Of a DNA stretch of 64,000 bases, positions 36,840 to 45,733 are shown piece after piece (the stretch's first letter is position 1; each line of letters opens with the position of its first letter). This DNA comes from Elusimicrobiota bacterium. GTDB taxonomy: Bacteria > Elusimicrobiota > Elusimicrobia > FEN-1173. Under the pieces are notes generated by a model. The model ran no database searches and was not told the origin of the DNA. It saw only the letters and a program-made list of their open reading frames with translations. The position numbers and the translations under genes are program-made. Where the stretch lies: contig JADKHR010000001.1 of assembly GCA_016721625.1 (NCBI GenBank), positions 2,604,001 through 2,668,000 on the forward strand, read 5' to 3'.

Positions 36840-38069
36840 TCAGGACGGTATGGAAACCGTCTGAGGGCCGGGCGCGGGTGGGGTTTCCACGGGGTTGTCA
36901 GCGAAGCGTTCCATGACTTCGACTATTTTGGGGAAGATGTTTCGGAAGGCCTCAACGAGTTGGGGATCGAAATGCTTTCCGGCCCCTTCGTCGATGATTT
37001 TGGTCGTGTCGTCCAAAGAAAAAGCCGGTTTGTAACAGCGGCGGGACGTGAGGGCGTCAAAGACGTCGGCCAGGGCCACGATGCGCGCCTCCAACGGGAT
37101 CGCTTCACCCGAAATTCCCAAAGGATAGCCGGTTCCGTCCCACTTTTCGTGGTGGCCACGGGCGACGCGTTCCGACATCCGGAGAAGTTCATTTTCGGAG
37201 TTGGCCAGGATATCGCCGCCGAAGAGAGGGTGCCGGCGCATGTCCACCCATTCTTCTTCAGTCAGTCGTCCGGGCTTTTTTAGAATAGCGTCGGGGACCC
37301 CCAGCTTCCCGATGTCGTGCATGGGGCTGGCCAGGGCCAGGCGGGCGCACCAATCTTCCGGCATCCCCCGTTCTTCGGCGATCAGCGCGGCGTAGCGGCT
37401 GACACGTTCCAGGTGATTGCGGGTGTCGTGGTCTTTGAATTCGGCCGCCGCAGCCAAACGAAAAATCGTGTCTTTGTAGGCGGCCTGAAGTTCATCATAA
37501 AGCTGGGCGTTCTCCACGGCCGCGGCCGCTTGTTCGGCGAAGAGGACCAGCATTTTCTCATCGTCCGGGAGAAACGATCCCCCCGTCTTGTTCAACACCT
37601 GCAGGGCGCCCAGGACATCCCCTTGGGTTTTAATAAGGGGGGCGGTCAGCAAGGTTTGGGTGCGAAACCCGGTCGTTCGGTCGACGTCGGGGTTGAATCG
37701 GTCATCGGCGTAGGCGTCGGTGATGTTGATCACCCGGCGATGGGAGATGGTTTCCCCCACGATCCCGCGGTGGGCGGGGACGCGGATCGTCCGTTCTCCG
37801 GTGGCGACCCTCGACCAAAGCTCGTTATTTTTTTTATCCAATAGGAAAACCGTGCACCGTTCCGCTTGAAGGATTTCCCGCGCGGCCTCCACCACCAAAC
37901 TCAGGAGAGATTCCAGGTCTTTCCGGAGCGACATGCGGCGCGTGTAGTCGAGCAGGAGGTTCAGCCGACGGCGCCACTCGCTCAATTCCTCCATTTCCAC
38001 TTTCGCGTCGTTCCGCTCCTCCGGCAAGGGGTCCGGCGGGAACGGCCGAGGGGCGGGGGCGGGGTGCAT
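36840..38069 (-). CDS. GAF and HD-GYP domain protein (probable c-di-GMP phosphodiesterase)
   Basis: A 409-aa protein: a short coiled coil (about 20-45), a GAF sensor domain (about 45-200; AERCTVFLLDKKNNELWSRVA) and an HD-GYP domain (about 210-385) with MHDIGKLGVPDAILKKPG, RGHHEKWDGTGYP and the IPLEARIVALADVFDALTSRR signature. HD-GYP enzymes with complete HD and GYP motifs hydrolyse cyclic di-GMP; both are complete here. GAF domains bind small ligands or light-responsive cofactors; the ligand is unknown. It is transcribed away from nadC. Confidence 0.9.
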   Translation of the reverse strand: MHPAPAPRPFPPDPLPEERNDAKVEMEELSEWRRRLNLLLDYTRRMSLRKDLESLLSLVVEAAREILQAERCTVFLLDKKNNELWSRVATGERTIRVPAHRGIVGETISHRRVINITDAYADDRFNPDVDRTTGFRTQTLLTAPLIKTQGDVLGALQVLNKTGGSFLPDDEKMLVLFAEQAAAAVENAQLYDELQAAYKDTIFRLAAAAEFKDHDTRNHLERVSRYAALIAEERGMPEDWCARLALASPMHDIGKLGVPDAILKKPGRLTEEEWVDMRRHPLFGGDILANSENELLRMSERVARGHHEKWDGTGYPLGISGEAIPLEARIVALADVFDALTSRRCYKPAFSLDDTTKIIDEGAGKHFDPQLVEAFRNIFPKIVEVMERFADNPVETPPAPGPQTVSIPS

Positions 38070-38076
38070 GGCTCTA

Positions 38077-38105
38077 AGCCTACCAGAGGTTTCTGCAAAT
38101 TTCCA
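38077..38105 (-). promoter_or_regulatory. Possible leaderless promoter of the HD-GYP gene
   Basis: Minus strand TGGAAA (38100-38105), a 17-base spacer and TAGGCT (38077-38082), seven bases before the ATG at 38069. Weak by itself, but it copies the geometry of the nadC and 1756 promoters. Confidence 0.4.
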
Positions 38106-38137
38106 GGGGGGGCCTACGACCCCATGGCGCGGGGCCT

Positions 38138-38166
38138 TTGACAGGCTCGGCGTGCAGAGCTAGAAT
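38138..38166 (+). promoter_or_regulatory. Promoter of nadC-birA-kinase, probably leaderless
   Basis: TTGACA (38138-38143), a 17-base spacer and TAGAAT (38161-38166), then GGTCCT and ATG 38173. The +1 should coincide with the start codon. Divergent from the HD-GYP promoter 60 bases away. Confidence 0.65.
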
Positions 38167-38172
38167 GGTCCT

Positions 38173-39057
38173 ATGAATTTCCGACGAGAAGCGCGGCGGG
38201 CCCTGGCCGAAGACCGAGCCCGGCGGGACGTCACCTCAAAAGGGTTCGTTCCCCCCGACGCCCGGGGCCGGGCCCGGGTGGTGGTGAAGGAGGCGGGGGT
38301 CCTCGCGGGGGGGCCCGTGGCCCTCGCTGTTTTTCGTGAGATGCACCCGACCGTTCGCGCCCGGTCCTTGGCGCCGGACGGGAGCGAGGTCTCGGTCGGC
38401 CAAGCGGTGCTGGAGGCTAGCGGCCCGCTCCGCGCGCTTCTCTCGGCGGAACGCTCCGCCCTCAATTTCTTGACGCACCTGTCCGGCGTCGCGACCTTGA
38501 CCCGTCGTTTCGTCCAAGCGGCCGGGCCCCAAGGGCCGGCGATTCTCGAAACGCGGAAGACCTTGCCCGGCCTGCGGGATCTGGAAAAATACGCGGTGCG
38601 AATGGGGGGCGGCCAAAACCATCGCCGCGACCTTTCGGACATGGTTCTGATCAAAGAAAACCACCTCGAATTTTTCAAAGGCCCTTCCGGCCGCGCGGAC
38701 CTCGTTCGCCGGGTTCGCCGGGCGAGGGGTTCCGGCGGCGCGGGTAAAAATCGGTCCCGTCGTCTGGTGGAAATGGAATGTCGGAACCGGGACGAAGTCC
38801 GGTGGGCTTTAGAGGCGGGCGCCGATCTTTTGCTCCTGGACAACATTCCCCTCCGGGACCTTCCGGCTTTTGTTCGTTGGGTGAGAGCCGAAGCCGCCCG
38901 TCATCCCGGCGCGCCCCCTCTTCTGGAAGTTTCCGGAGGCGTGACGCTGGCGGCCATTCCACGTTTGGCCCGGACGGGGGTGGACCGTGTTTCCGTGGGT
39001 CGGCTCACCCATTCCGCTCCCGCCCTGGACATGAGCTTGGACGTGGAGGTTCAATGA
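38173..39057 (+). CDS. nadC: Nicotinate-nucleotide pyrophosphorylase (quinolinate phosphoribosyltransferase)
   Basis: A 294-aa NadC: RALAEDRARRDVTSKGF at the N terminus, SAERSALNFLTHLSGVATLT, the substrate loop ETRKTLPGLRDLEKYAVRMGGGQNHR, and KENHLEFF. It converts quinolinate to nicotinate mononucleotide in NAD synthesis. nadA/nadB are not in the window. The stop overlaps birA. Confidence 0.95.
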   Translation: MNFRREARRALAEDRARRDVTSKGFVPPDARGRARVVVKEAGVLAGGPVALAVFREMHPTVRARSLAPDGSEVSVGQAVLEASGPLRALLSAERSALNFLTHLSGVATLTRRFVQAAGPQGPAILETRKTLPGLRDLEKYAVRMGGGQNHRRDLSDMVLIKENHLEFFKGPSGRADLVRRVRRARGSGGAGKNRSRRLVEMECRNRDEVRWALEAGADLLLLDNIPLRDLPAFVRWVRAEAARHPGAPPLLEVSGGVTLAAIPRLARTGVDRVSVGRLTHSAPALDMSLDVEVQ

Positions 39058-40037
39058 GAACCGATTCCCTTCTTGCGCGCCTGCGGGCGGCCGACGGACC
39101 GCTTTCCGGGAGCGCCCTGGCCGACTCGCTCGGAGTGACGCGGGCCGCCGTCCATAAACGGATCGAAAAGCTTCGGGTTTCGGGACACCGTATTTCGGGG
39201 ACCCACCGGGTGGGCTACCGGTGGTCCGGGTCCACGGGTCGCCTGGACGCCTCCGTGTTGCAGGGGCCCCTGGCGCGAGACGTGATTCATCGCCGAGTCC
39301 TCGCTTCCACTCAGGACACGGCCAAGGCCGGCGCCGTCCGCGGCGCGGCCGAAGGGACCCTCGTCATCGCCGACCGGCAAACCGCCGGTCGGGGCCGGAT
39401 GGGGCGCCGCTGGTCTTCACCGGCGGGGGGTCTCTGGTTTTCGCTCGTTCTTCGCCCTGCGGTTCGCCCGGACCGCGTTCCGCCTCTCCCTTTGGTGGCC
39501 GCCTTGTCGTGGGTGGAGGTCTTGCGGGCGCGGGGCGTACCCGCTGGCGTCAAGTGGCCCAACGACGTTTGGGCCGACGGAAAAAAAATAGCCGGATTCT
39601 TGACCGAAATGTCCGCCGAGACCGACCGCGTGCAGTGGGTGGTCCTCGGCGCGGGGGTGAATGTCAACAACCGGCCTCCCTCTTCTCTTCCCGGAGGCCT
39701 GCCGGTTCCCGCGGGGGCGGTCGCCCAGTGGACGGGGCCGGTGGTCCTTGAAGAACTGTTGGGAGATTGGTTGTCCCGCTTTTCCCGGTCCTACTCCCGG
39801 TTCGTCCGTGCGGGATTCTCTCCATTTCGGCCGGCGTTCGAACGATGGTCGGTGCTCCAGGGCGAGCGGGTGTTCTTTGAGGGGCCTTCGGGCCGGTGCG
39901 AGGGCCGCGTGATTGGGATCGACCGGGAAGGCCGGTTGCGACTGACCTCGGCGCGGGGGGAAACGACCTGTGGGGCGGGCGAGGTTTCCTTGATTCGCCC
40001 CGAACAGAGGCATGGCCGACCGAGGTCTTTCCCATGA
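39054..40037 (+). CDS. birA: Biotin-[acetyl-CoA-carboxylase] ligase / repressor BirA
   Basis: A 327-aa bifunctional-type BirA: N-terminal winged helix-turn-helix (SGSALADSLGVTRAAVHKRIEKLR, residues about 17-40), the ligase core with ADRQTAGRGRMGRRWSSPAGGLWFS and KWPNDVWADGKKIAGFL, and a C-terminal SH3-like domain (about 270-320). The DNA-binding domain suggests it also represses biotin genes, none of which are nearby. ATG 39054 overlaps the nadC stop. Confidence 0.94.
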   Translation: MRTDSLLARLRAADGPLSGSALADSLGVTRAAVHKRIEKLRVSGHRISGTHRVGYRWSGSTGRLDASVLQGPLARDVIHRRVLASTQDTAKAGAVRGAAEGTLVIADRQTAGRGRMGRRWSSPAGGLWFSLVLRPAVRPDRVPPLPLVAALSWVEVLRARGVPAGVKWPNDVWADGKKIAGFLTEMSAETDRVQWVVLGAGVNVNNRPPSSLPGGLPVPAGAVAQWTGPVVLEELLGDWLSRFSRSYSRFVRAGFSPFRPAFERWSVLQGERVFFEGPSGRCEGRVIGIDREGRLRLTSARGETTCGAGEVSLIRPEQRHGRPRSFP

Positions 40038-41572
40038 GTTCTTCCGTTCCGCTCCGCCTTCTGATCGCCGACCAAGATCCGGCTTTTGTGAAACTCTTCG
40101 CCCGGCGCATGGCGGAACTGACGGCCTGGACGGTCACCGTTGAATCCTGTGGGGCTGGAGCCGAACTTTTGCAACGCATTTACGCCGAACCCTTCGATCT
40201 GGTGTTTATGGACCTGGGGCTGACCGACATCGGCGGTTTGGATTTGTTGGCCCGGCTCGCTCGGACCTCCTTGCCCCTGCCGGTGGTGGCCCTGTCCTCG
40301 GAAAACGAGGCCCGTCCTGCGGTGGAGGCGATGAAGCGGGGCGTTTTGGACCATGTGATGAAGGAGGACTTCGCCACCATGGACCTCGGGGGTTTTCTGG
40401 GGCGGCTCACCGAGACGTTTCGACTGAAACGGGAGAACGCCGAACTCCATCAAATCGGCCAGATGAAAAACGATTTCCTCGCCACCATCTCCCATGAGCT
40501 TCGCACGCCGCTCACTTCCATCCTGGGACTGAGCGAATTGCTTATGGCCGGACGGATGGGGCCGGTGGCGGACAAACAGGCTGATGGCCTGCGGAAAGTG
40601 ATCGAACAATCTCAGAACCTTGCGCGCCTGATCAATCAACTCTTGGACGTGCAAGACACGATGTTGGAGCGGGCGCAGGGGGATTTCCGGCCTGTGTCTC
40701 TCACGGAAATCGTTGATCGCCACGTCACCTCTCTCCGTCCGTTGTTCGAGAAAAAGGGGATCCAGCTGGCGCTCTTCCTTCCCGGCGAACCGTTTTTTGT
40801 CCATGGGCACGGGGAATCTCTGGGGAAAGTCATGGAGCAACTTCTCTTGAACGCCCTGAAATTCACGCCGTCCGGAGGAGGTGTGACGGTTTCCCTTCAG
40901 GGCATGCCTCCCCAAGGGGCGCTCCTCTCCGTCCAGGACACCGGCCAAGGAATTCCGAAAGAGGCCTTGGGGTTCGTGTTCCAAAAATTTTTTCATGCCG
41001 ACCCCAGCCTCACCCGGACCACCGGGGGTTTGGGTCTCGGGTTGGCCTATTGCCAGCATGTCGTGGAAAGCCACGGCGGTCGGATCTGGGTGGAATCGGC
41101 GGGTTCCGGGCAGGGGACGTGCGTTCATATCTCGTTGGCGTGTCTGGCCAGGAAAGGTTTTCCCCCTCCGGTGCCCGCGCGGGATCATCAATTGGTTCTG
41201 TGGGTCGACGACAACCCCAACATGCTCGAATTGATGGAGGTGGGGTTCGCTTCCCTGCCGGAAACGGTCCACCTGGTGACGCGTCAAAGCGGCCAGGCGG
41301 CCCTTGAAGAAGCCCGCGCCCGGCCCCCGGACCTGATCGTCCTGGACCTCATGATGCCGGACATGAACGGCTTGGAAGTGTTGAGCCACCTCAAGGCCGA
41401 CCCCGCGACCGCCCGGATTCCCGTTTTCGTCGTCACGGGTTACCGCGAGGCGGCTCAGGAGGCCGTGGCCCAGGGCGCGGTCGACTCTTTCCTGAAACCC
41501 TTCCGCATCCCGGAAATATTGGAAAAAATCCGAGAAATCCTTCGCCTCCCGTCGTCCGCCCAGAAGTTGTAG
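40034..41572 (+). CDS. Hybrid histidine kinase, REC-HisKA-HATPase-REC
   Basis: A 512-aa soluble kinase with no membrane segment. Order: a receiver (residues about 8-120, acceptor Asp in LVFMDLGL), a short coiled coil, HisKA with FLATISHELRTPLTSILG (His about 155), HATPase with EQLLLNALKFTPSGGG, VQDTGQGIP and GGLGLGLAYC, and a C-terminal receiver (about 390-505; VLDLMMPDMNGLEVLS). The N-terminal receiver suggests it accepts a signal from another kinase. It overlaps birA by four bases; its output partner is not adjacent. Confidence 0.9.
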   Translation: MSSSVPLRLLIADQDPAFVKLFARRMAELTAWTVTVESCGAGAELLQRIYAEPFDLVFMDLGLTDIGGLDLLARLARTSLPLPVVALSSENEARPAVEAMKRGVLDHVMKEDFATMDLGGFLGRLTETFRLKRENAELHQIGQMKNDFLATISHELRTPLTSILGLSELLMAGRMGPVADKQADGLRKVIEQSQNLARLINQLLDVQDTMLERAQGDFRPVSLTEIVDRHVTSLRPLFEKKGIQLALFLPGEPFFVHGHGESLGKVMEQLLLNALKFTPSGGGVTVSLQGMPPQGALLSVQDTGQGIPKEALGFVFQKFFHADPSLTRTTGGLGLGLAYCQHVVESHGGRIWVESAGSGQGTCVHISLACLARKGFPPPVPARDHQLVLWVDDNPNMLELMEVGFASLPETVHLVTRQSGQAALEEARARPPDLIVLDLMMPDMNGLEVLSHLKADPATARIPVFVVTGYREAAQEAVAQGAVDSFLKPFRIPEILEKIREILRLPSSAQKL

Positions 41573-41611
41573 AATCGCTCTCATTCGATTCTCCTGCGAG
41601 AGGGGTGCCCT

Positions 41612-42502
41612 TTGCCGAAACGCCAGCGTTCCACCGAACCCGTCCGCCTCGCCGTCATCGGCGGGAGCGGGCTTTACGATGTCCCCGGAATTGAAGACGT
41701 CCAAGAAATCCGGGTCAAAACGCCCTTTGGGGACCCCTCCGACGTTTTCGTGGTGGGCCGGCTGGCCGGGGTTCGTTGCGCCTTCCTTCCCCGCCACGGC
41801 CGCGGCCACCGGCACCTCCCGACCGAGGTCCCCTCGCGCGCCAATATTTACGCTTTGAAATCCCTAGGCGTCGAACGCGTCATCGGCGTCGGCGCCGTGG
41901 GGAGCCTGAAGGAGGAACTGGCGCCGCGGCATTTCGTCGTTCCCGATCAGGTGTTTGACCGCACCAAGCTTCGGTCGACGACGTTTTTCGGCGACGGGAT
42001 CGTGGCTCACATCGGAGTGGACCAGCCCTTCTGTTCGTCTCTCAGCGGGGTCCTGGCTCAGGTGGCCGGGGAACTCGGGGTCACCGTTCATGGGGGCGGC
42101 CAGGACGTCTGCATCGAAGGCCCCAGTTTTTCGACCAAAGCGGAATCCCAGGTGAACCGCGCCCACGGTTTTTCGGTGGTCGGCATGACGCTGGTCCCGG
42201 AATACAAACTGGCTCGGGAAGCCGAGATGTGTTACGCCACCGTTTCTCTCGTGACCGATTACGACGTCTGGAAAGAGGGGGAGGAAGTGTCCGTCGAAAA
42301 GGTCGTGGCGACCATGCAGGCCAACGTGGCCCACGTGAAGGACCTCCTCCGGGTTCTCTTGCCGCGATTGACGGGCCCCCGGACGTGCGCCTGCGGCACG
42401 GCTCTCCGGAACGCCGTCTTCACCGACCTGAAGGCGATGAAGCCTTCCACGCGGCGAAAACTCGATCTTCTTTTGCGCGGGCGCGTTCCACCGATCCCCT
42501 AG
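41612..42502 (+). CDS. mtnP: S-methyl-5'-thioadenosine phosphorylase
   Basis: A 296-aa purine nucleoside phosphorylase-family enzyme: AVIGGSGLYDVPGIED, FLPRHGRGHRHLPTEVPSRANIYALKSLGVERVIGV, and EGPSFSTKAESQ, with later residues VTDYDVW. The pattern fits MTA phosphorylase, which salvages methylthioadenosine from polyamine synthesis. Start is TTG 41612, the first start giving a family-like N terminus. Confidence 0.9.
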   Translation: MPKRQRSTEPVRLAVIGGSGLYDVPGIEDVQEIRVKTPFGDPSDVFVVGRLAGVRCAFLPRHGRGHRHLPTEVPSRANIYALKSLGVERVIGVGAVGSLKEELAPRHFVVPDQVFDRTKLRSTTFFGDGIVAHIGVDQPFCSSLSGVLAQVAGELGVTVHGGGQDVCIEGPSFSTKAESQVNRAHGFSVVGMTLVPEYKLAREAEMCYATVSLVTDYDVWKEGEEVSVEKVVATMQANVAHVKDLLRVLLPRLTGPRTCACGTALRNAVFTDLKAMKPSTRRKLDLLLRGRVPPIP

Positions 42503-42511
42503 TCCCCGGCC

Positions 42512-43333
42512 ATGCTGAAGGATTTCCACCAATTCTTTCCGCTGTTTTCCAACGTCGTCATGCCGGTCATCGCCGGGCTGATCTTTTTCGCCATGGCGAA
42601 ATACGTCAAACGGATCGGTCCCCTGCGGACCTTGATCGCGGGCGAGCTGACGTACAAAGGGGCCTACCTGGGGTTCTTTTTCCTCGGCCTTTACCTGGCC
42701 ACGCGCCCTGTCCAGATTCTTTTTCCTCATCCTTGGCCGCTTATCGTTAACAATCTCCGGGAATTCTGCATGATCGGGGTTTTTGGCCCGGCAGTGTTCC
42801 TCGCGATCCTGAGCCTGGTTTTCGGCCACGACAATATCCCCAGCCGACTGGTGTGGGGCATGGGAATTTTCGGCTTCGTCCTGGCGCTGGTGTTCGTGAT
42901 CGCGAACACCTTCGCCATTGGGGGATCGGAACCGATTTTCCATGTGGGCCGGCTGACGGCCTATGACGGCCTGTGGTTCAAGAACCCCGACCTGGGACGG
43001 CGGGCGCTCATGCCCATCCTTTTCGTGGTGCGCGTTTTAGATCCGATTCTTTTGGTGTTGGCGGCCGGCACGATCGTTTTTTGGCACGCCGCCACTTACC
43101 CGGTGGAAAAAAAGATGTTGTACGACAACATGCCGGTGAAACTCTATTTCCTGGGGTTTGCCTGCTTCGCCTTCGCGCTTTCCATGCTGTCGGTGGGCCT
43201 TTTGTTCGTCTTCGCCCGGATCCCGAATCAGTGGTGGATCTATTATCTGGGCGCCCTGGCCTCCGGATTTTTGGAAACCCTCTCTTTGGCTCTCCCCATG
43301 AAAAAACACGTGCAGGTGAGCGAGCACCAATGA
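42512..43333 (+). CDS. Conserved integral membrane protein, function unknown
   Basis: A 273-aa protein of about seven hydrophobic segments (for example FSNVVMPVIAGLIFFAMA, LGFFFLGLYLATRPV, GVFGPAVFLAILSLVFG, MGIFGFVLALVFVIANTFAI, LDPILLVLAAGTIVF, LYFLGFACFAFALSMLSVGLLFVF). I do not recognise the family. The seven-helix plan resembles membrane sensor modules, but no kinase or cyclase domain follows. The preceding mtnP and overlapping NUDIX gene suggest a nucleotide-salvage operon. Confidence 0.6.
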   Translation: MLKDFHQFFPLFSNVVMPVIAGLIFFAMAKYVKRIGPLRTLIAGELTYKGAYLGFFFLGLYLATRPVQILFPHPWPLIVNNLREFCMIGVFGPAVFLAILSLVFGHDNIPSRLVWGMGIFGFVLALVFVIANTFAIGGSEPIFHVGRLTAYDGLWFKNPDLGRRALMPILFVVRVLDPILLVLAAGTIVFWHAATYPVEKKMLYDNMPVKLYFLGFACFAFALSMLSVGLLFVFARIPNQWWIYYLGALASGFLETLSLALPMKKHVQVSEHQ

Positions 43334-43887
43334 CCTCCCGCTGGGTGGAGCGGCCGGTTCGCCGGCGGCGGGTGTACCGCGGCCGGGCGGTGGACTTTTG
43401 GGCAGACACGGTTCGTTTGCCCTCCGGCGGCACCTCCGTGCGGGAATATCTGGGCCATCCGGGAGCCGTGGCCGTGGTGGCCATCGCGGGGGGAACCGCC
43501 AGGGACCCCGACATCCTGTTCGTTCGTCAGTACCGCTACCCGGTCAAAGAGGTCACCTTGGAACTCCCCGCCGGGAAACTGGACCCCGGGGAATCCCCGA
43601 GGGTTTGCGTTCGACGGGAGTTGGAGGAGGAAACCGGTTTTCGGGCCCGATCGGTGAGTCGAATGCTGTCCTACTGGCCCACGCCCGCCTTCGCCGATGA
43701 GGTGATCCATTTGTTTCTGGCTAGGGGCCTCTCCCCGGGCCGTTTTTCCCCGGACGAGGACGAATTCATTGAACCGGTCCGACTGCCATTGAGCCGCGCC
43801 CTGGAGCTGGCCCGCCGGGGCCGCCTCAAAGATTCGAAAACGCTTATCGGCCTCCTGGCTTTCGACCGGGTTCTCCGAAAGCGGTGA
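43330..43887 (+). CDS. NUDIX hydrolase, ADP-ribose pyrophosphatase type
   Basis: A 185-aa protein with a complete Nudix box, GKLDPGESPRVCVRRELEEETGF (G-x5-E-x7-RE-x2-EE-x-G), preceded by ILFVRQYRYPVKEVTLELPAGKLD, as in ADP-ribose pyrophosphatases. ATG 43330 overlaps the preceding stop; the open frame upstream is only overlap. Confidence 0.88.
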   Translation: MTSRWVERPVRRRRVYRGRAVDFWADTVRLPSGGTSVREYLGHPGAVAVVAIAGGTARDPDILFVRQYRYPVKEVTLELPAGKLDPGESPRVCVRRELEEETGFRARSVSRMLSYWPTPAFADEVIHLFLARGLSPGRFSPDEDEFIEPVRLPLSRALELARRGRLKDSKTLIGLLAFDRVLRKR

Positions 43888-43894
43888 TTTCGGG

Positions 43895-44875
43895 ATGGGA
43901 CGCCGCACCGTGGTCCTGGTGTTCGTCCTTCTCCCCGCCCTCCTCCGCGCTACGATCCTCATCAACGAAATCGCTTTCGACGAACCGTCGGGGTCTCCCG
44001 ATTGGGTGGAACTTTTCAACGCGGGACCCGGGGCCCAGTCCGTGGACCGCTGGACCTTGACGGACTTGGACACCGCGGCGGGAAAAGAAATATACCTCGC
44101 GTTCCCAACGCCGATTCCCGAGGGCTCGTTTTTGGTGGTCTTCGTGGACGCCGTGGGGCCCGCCGATTCGGATTTCTCGGATGGGACCGGTTCGGTTTAC
44201 AGCGGGACGGCGACGACGGTGGATTTGAACGCGACGGAAGACGAACTCGCGCTGTTCAACGGCCCGACGGTGTCCACCGGAACCCTGGCTGATTTTATGG
44301 CTTGGGTGACGGTGCTCCCCTACGATGGGGAGACCAACGGGGATCAAACCTTCGCCGTGGCCGCCGGGGTTTGGACCCTGGGCGACGTCTTTTCCCTTTC
44401 CGATTCCGGCGGTGGTTACAGCATCGGTCGAGGGCGGGATGGGGTCGACGCCGACCGTTCCTCCGATTTCCGGTTTTTTCAGCGGCCCACCCGAGGCCTC
44501 TCGAACACCCCTCCCCCCTCGCCGTATCCGTCCGCGTTGACCGTCGATCCCGCCCGCCGCGCGTTTTCACCCTTCGATCCCGACCCTTGGTTCCAAACGA
44601 CGCGTTTTTATTTTAACTCGAACGCCGAGGCGATGAAAACGATTCGCGTCTTGGATGTTCGAGGCCGCGCGGTGAGGACCCTCGTGGAAGGCGACCGGGA
44701 GGTTGGGGGGGCGGATTTTTCGGGGACGGCGAGCGGAAGCGTTCCCTGGGATGGGCGGGATGACGCCGGAACCGTCGTCCCTCTCGGCCTCTACCTGGCC
44801 ACCCTGGAGGCGGCCGATCCTGGGTCGGGGGAAACCCAGCGGGCCCGGGCTTCGGTGGCGGTGGGGAGACCCTGA
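43895..44875 (+). CDS. Secreted lamin-tail + FlgD-like (Ig) domain protein
   Basis: A 326-aa exported protein: signal peptide (RRTVVLVFVLLPALLRATI), an N-terminal lamin-tail domain (about residues 18-130; ILINEIAFDEPSGSPDWVELFNAGP is diagnostic), a linker, and a C-terminal FlgD Ig-like fold (about 240-325; MKTIRVLDVRGRAVRTLVEG, then VPWDGRDDAGTVVPLGLYLATLEA). Such proteins are surface or secreted structural proteins in several poorly cultured diderm phyla. It heads a tight three-gene operon with two outer-membrane proteins. Confidence 0.8.
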   Translation: MGRRTVVLVFVLLPALLRATILINEIAFDEPSGSPDWVELFNAGPGAQSVDRWTLTDLDTAAGKEIYLAFPTPIPEGSFLVVFVDAVGPADSDFSDGTGSVYSGTATTVDLNATEDELALFNGPTVSTGTLADFMAWVTVLPYDGETNGDQTFAVAAGVWTLGDVFSLSDSGGGYSIGRGRDGVDADRSSDFRFFQRPTRGLSNTPPPSPYPSALTVDPARRAFSPFDPDPWFQTTRFYFNSNAEAMKTIRVLDVRGRAVRTLVEGDREVGGADFSGTASGSVPWDGRDDAGTVVPLGLYLATLEAADPGSGETQRARASVAVGRP

Positions 44876-45733
44876 GTGCGCCGGAACCGGGCGGCGGGAA
44901 GCCGGTTCCGTTCCCTCTGGGCGGGGAGCGTCCTCTTCCATGTTTGCGTGGGCCTCCGTCTCTTTGCCGCTTTCGAAGGAAAACCCTTTTCGGCCCGTTC
45001 GGCCGCGCTGGGGGAATCCCTCGTGGGCGCCACCGTCGGTTTGGACGCGGCCCACGAGAACCCGGCCTCGCTCGCTTTCTCCGAGCGCTCCGGCGTCTCG
45101 TTCGCGCACGCGCGCTTGTTTGGCGAAAACGATCTGCCGATGAATTCCATCGGCGGGGTTTTTAGGACCGAACATCGGGGAGGCTTTGGGGGGTTCCTGA
45201 CGGACTTCGGGTCGTCCCTTTATCGGGAAAGAGAAATGGGGCTCTCTTGGGGGGGACGGCTGGCGGACCGGGCGGGCCTGGGCGTGACGTTGAAACGGCA
45301 AGATCTCACGATGGACCGTTACGGAGGCTTTGGGGCTTATCAGGTGGACGTGGGGGTCTTCGGCCGTCTCCTTCCCGTTTTGTCCGCAGGAATAACCGTC
45401 AAAAATCTGACGCAGTCCCCTTTAGGAGGCACACCCGAGGCGCCTCCGGCTATTTTTTCCGCGGGGGCCTCGCTGGATCTGTTGGCCCGGGGATCCACCT
45501 CCCTGGCCGTCGTTCAGGAGTCGAGCGGGCGAGTTTCCTGGCGGGCGGGGCAAGAGGCCTGGCTCCACCCGGCTTTCGCGCTTCGGGCCGGTTTTGAAAC
45601 CGGGCCCAATCGATTCGCCTTGGGGATGGGTTTTCTCCGTCCGCTCTTCGCCCTCGACTACGCTTTCCTCACCCATTCCACCCTGCCGGACCAACATCAG
45701 TTTACGTTTTCTTTTTTCTTTCGAGGTTCGTGA
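44876..45733 (+). CDS. PorV/UPF0164-like outer-membrane barrel
   Basis: A 285-aa protein with an N-terminal signal-like segment and the opening motif KPFSARSAALGESLVGATVGLDAAHENPASLAF, typical of PorV/PorQ-type and UPF0164 barrels (small-residue ARS-x-ALGGA, then NPAGLA). The rest is alternating beta-strand sequence ending with a C-terminal aromatic (FTFSFFFRGS). GTG 44876 follows the upstream stop without a gap and the stop overlaps the next gene. In Bacteroidota PorV carries cargo from the type IX translocon; here only the fold is supported. Confidence 0.7.
   Translation: MRRNRAAGSRFRSLWAGSVLFHVCVGLRLFAAFEGKPFSARSAALGESLVGATVGLDAAHENPASLAFSERSGVSFAHARLFGENDLPMNSIGGVFRTEHRGGFGGFLTDFGSSLYREREMGLSWGGRLADRAGLGVTLKRQDLTMDRYGGFGAYQVDVGVFGRLLPVLSAGITVKNLTQSPLGGTPEAPPAIFSAGASLDLLARGSTSLAVVQESSGRVSWRAGQEAWLHPAFALRAGFETGPNRFALGMGFLRPLFALDYAFLTHSTLPDQHQFTFSFFFRGS

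Noticed and set aside
39791..41815. 674-aa minus-strand open frame over birA and the hybrid kinase
   Set aside because: Antisense to two clear genes, no recognisable domain.
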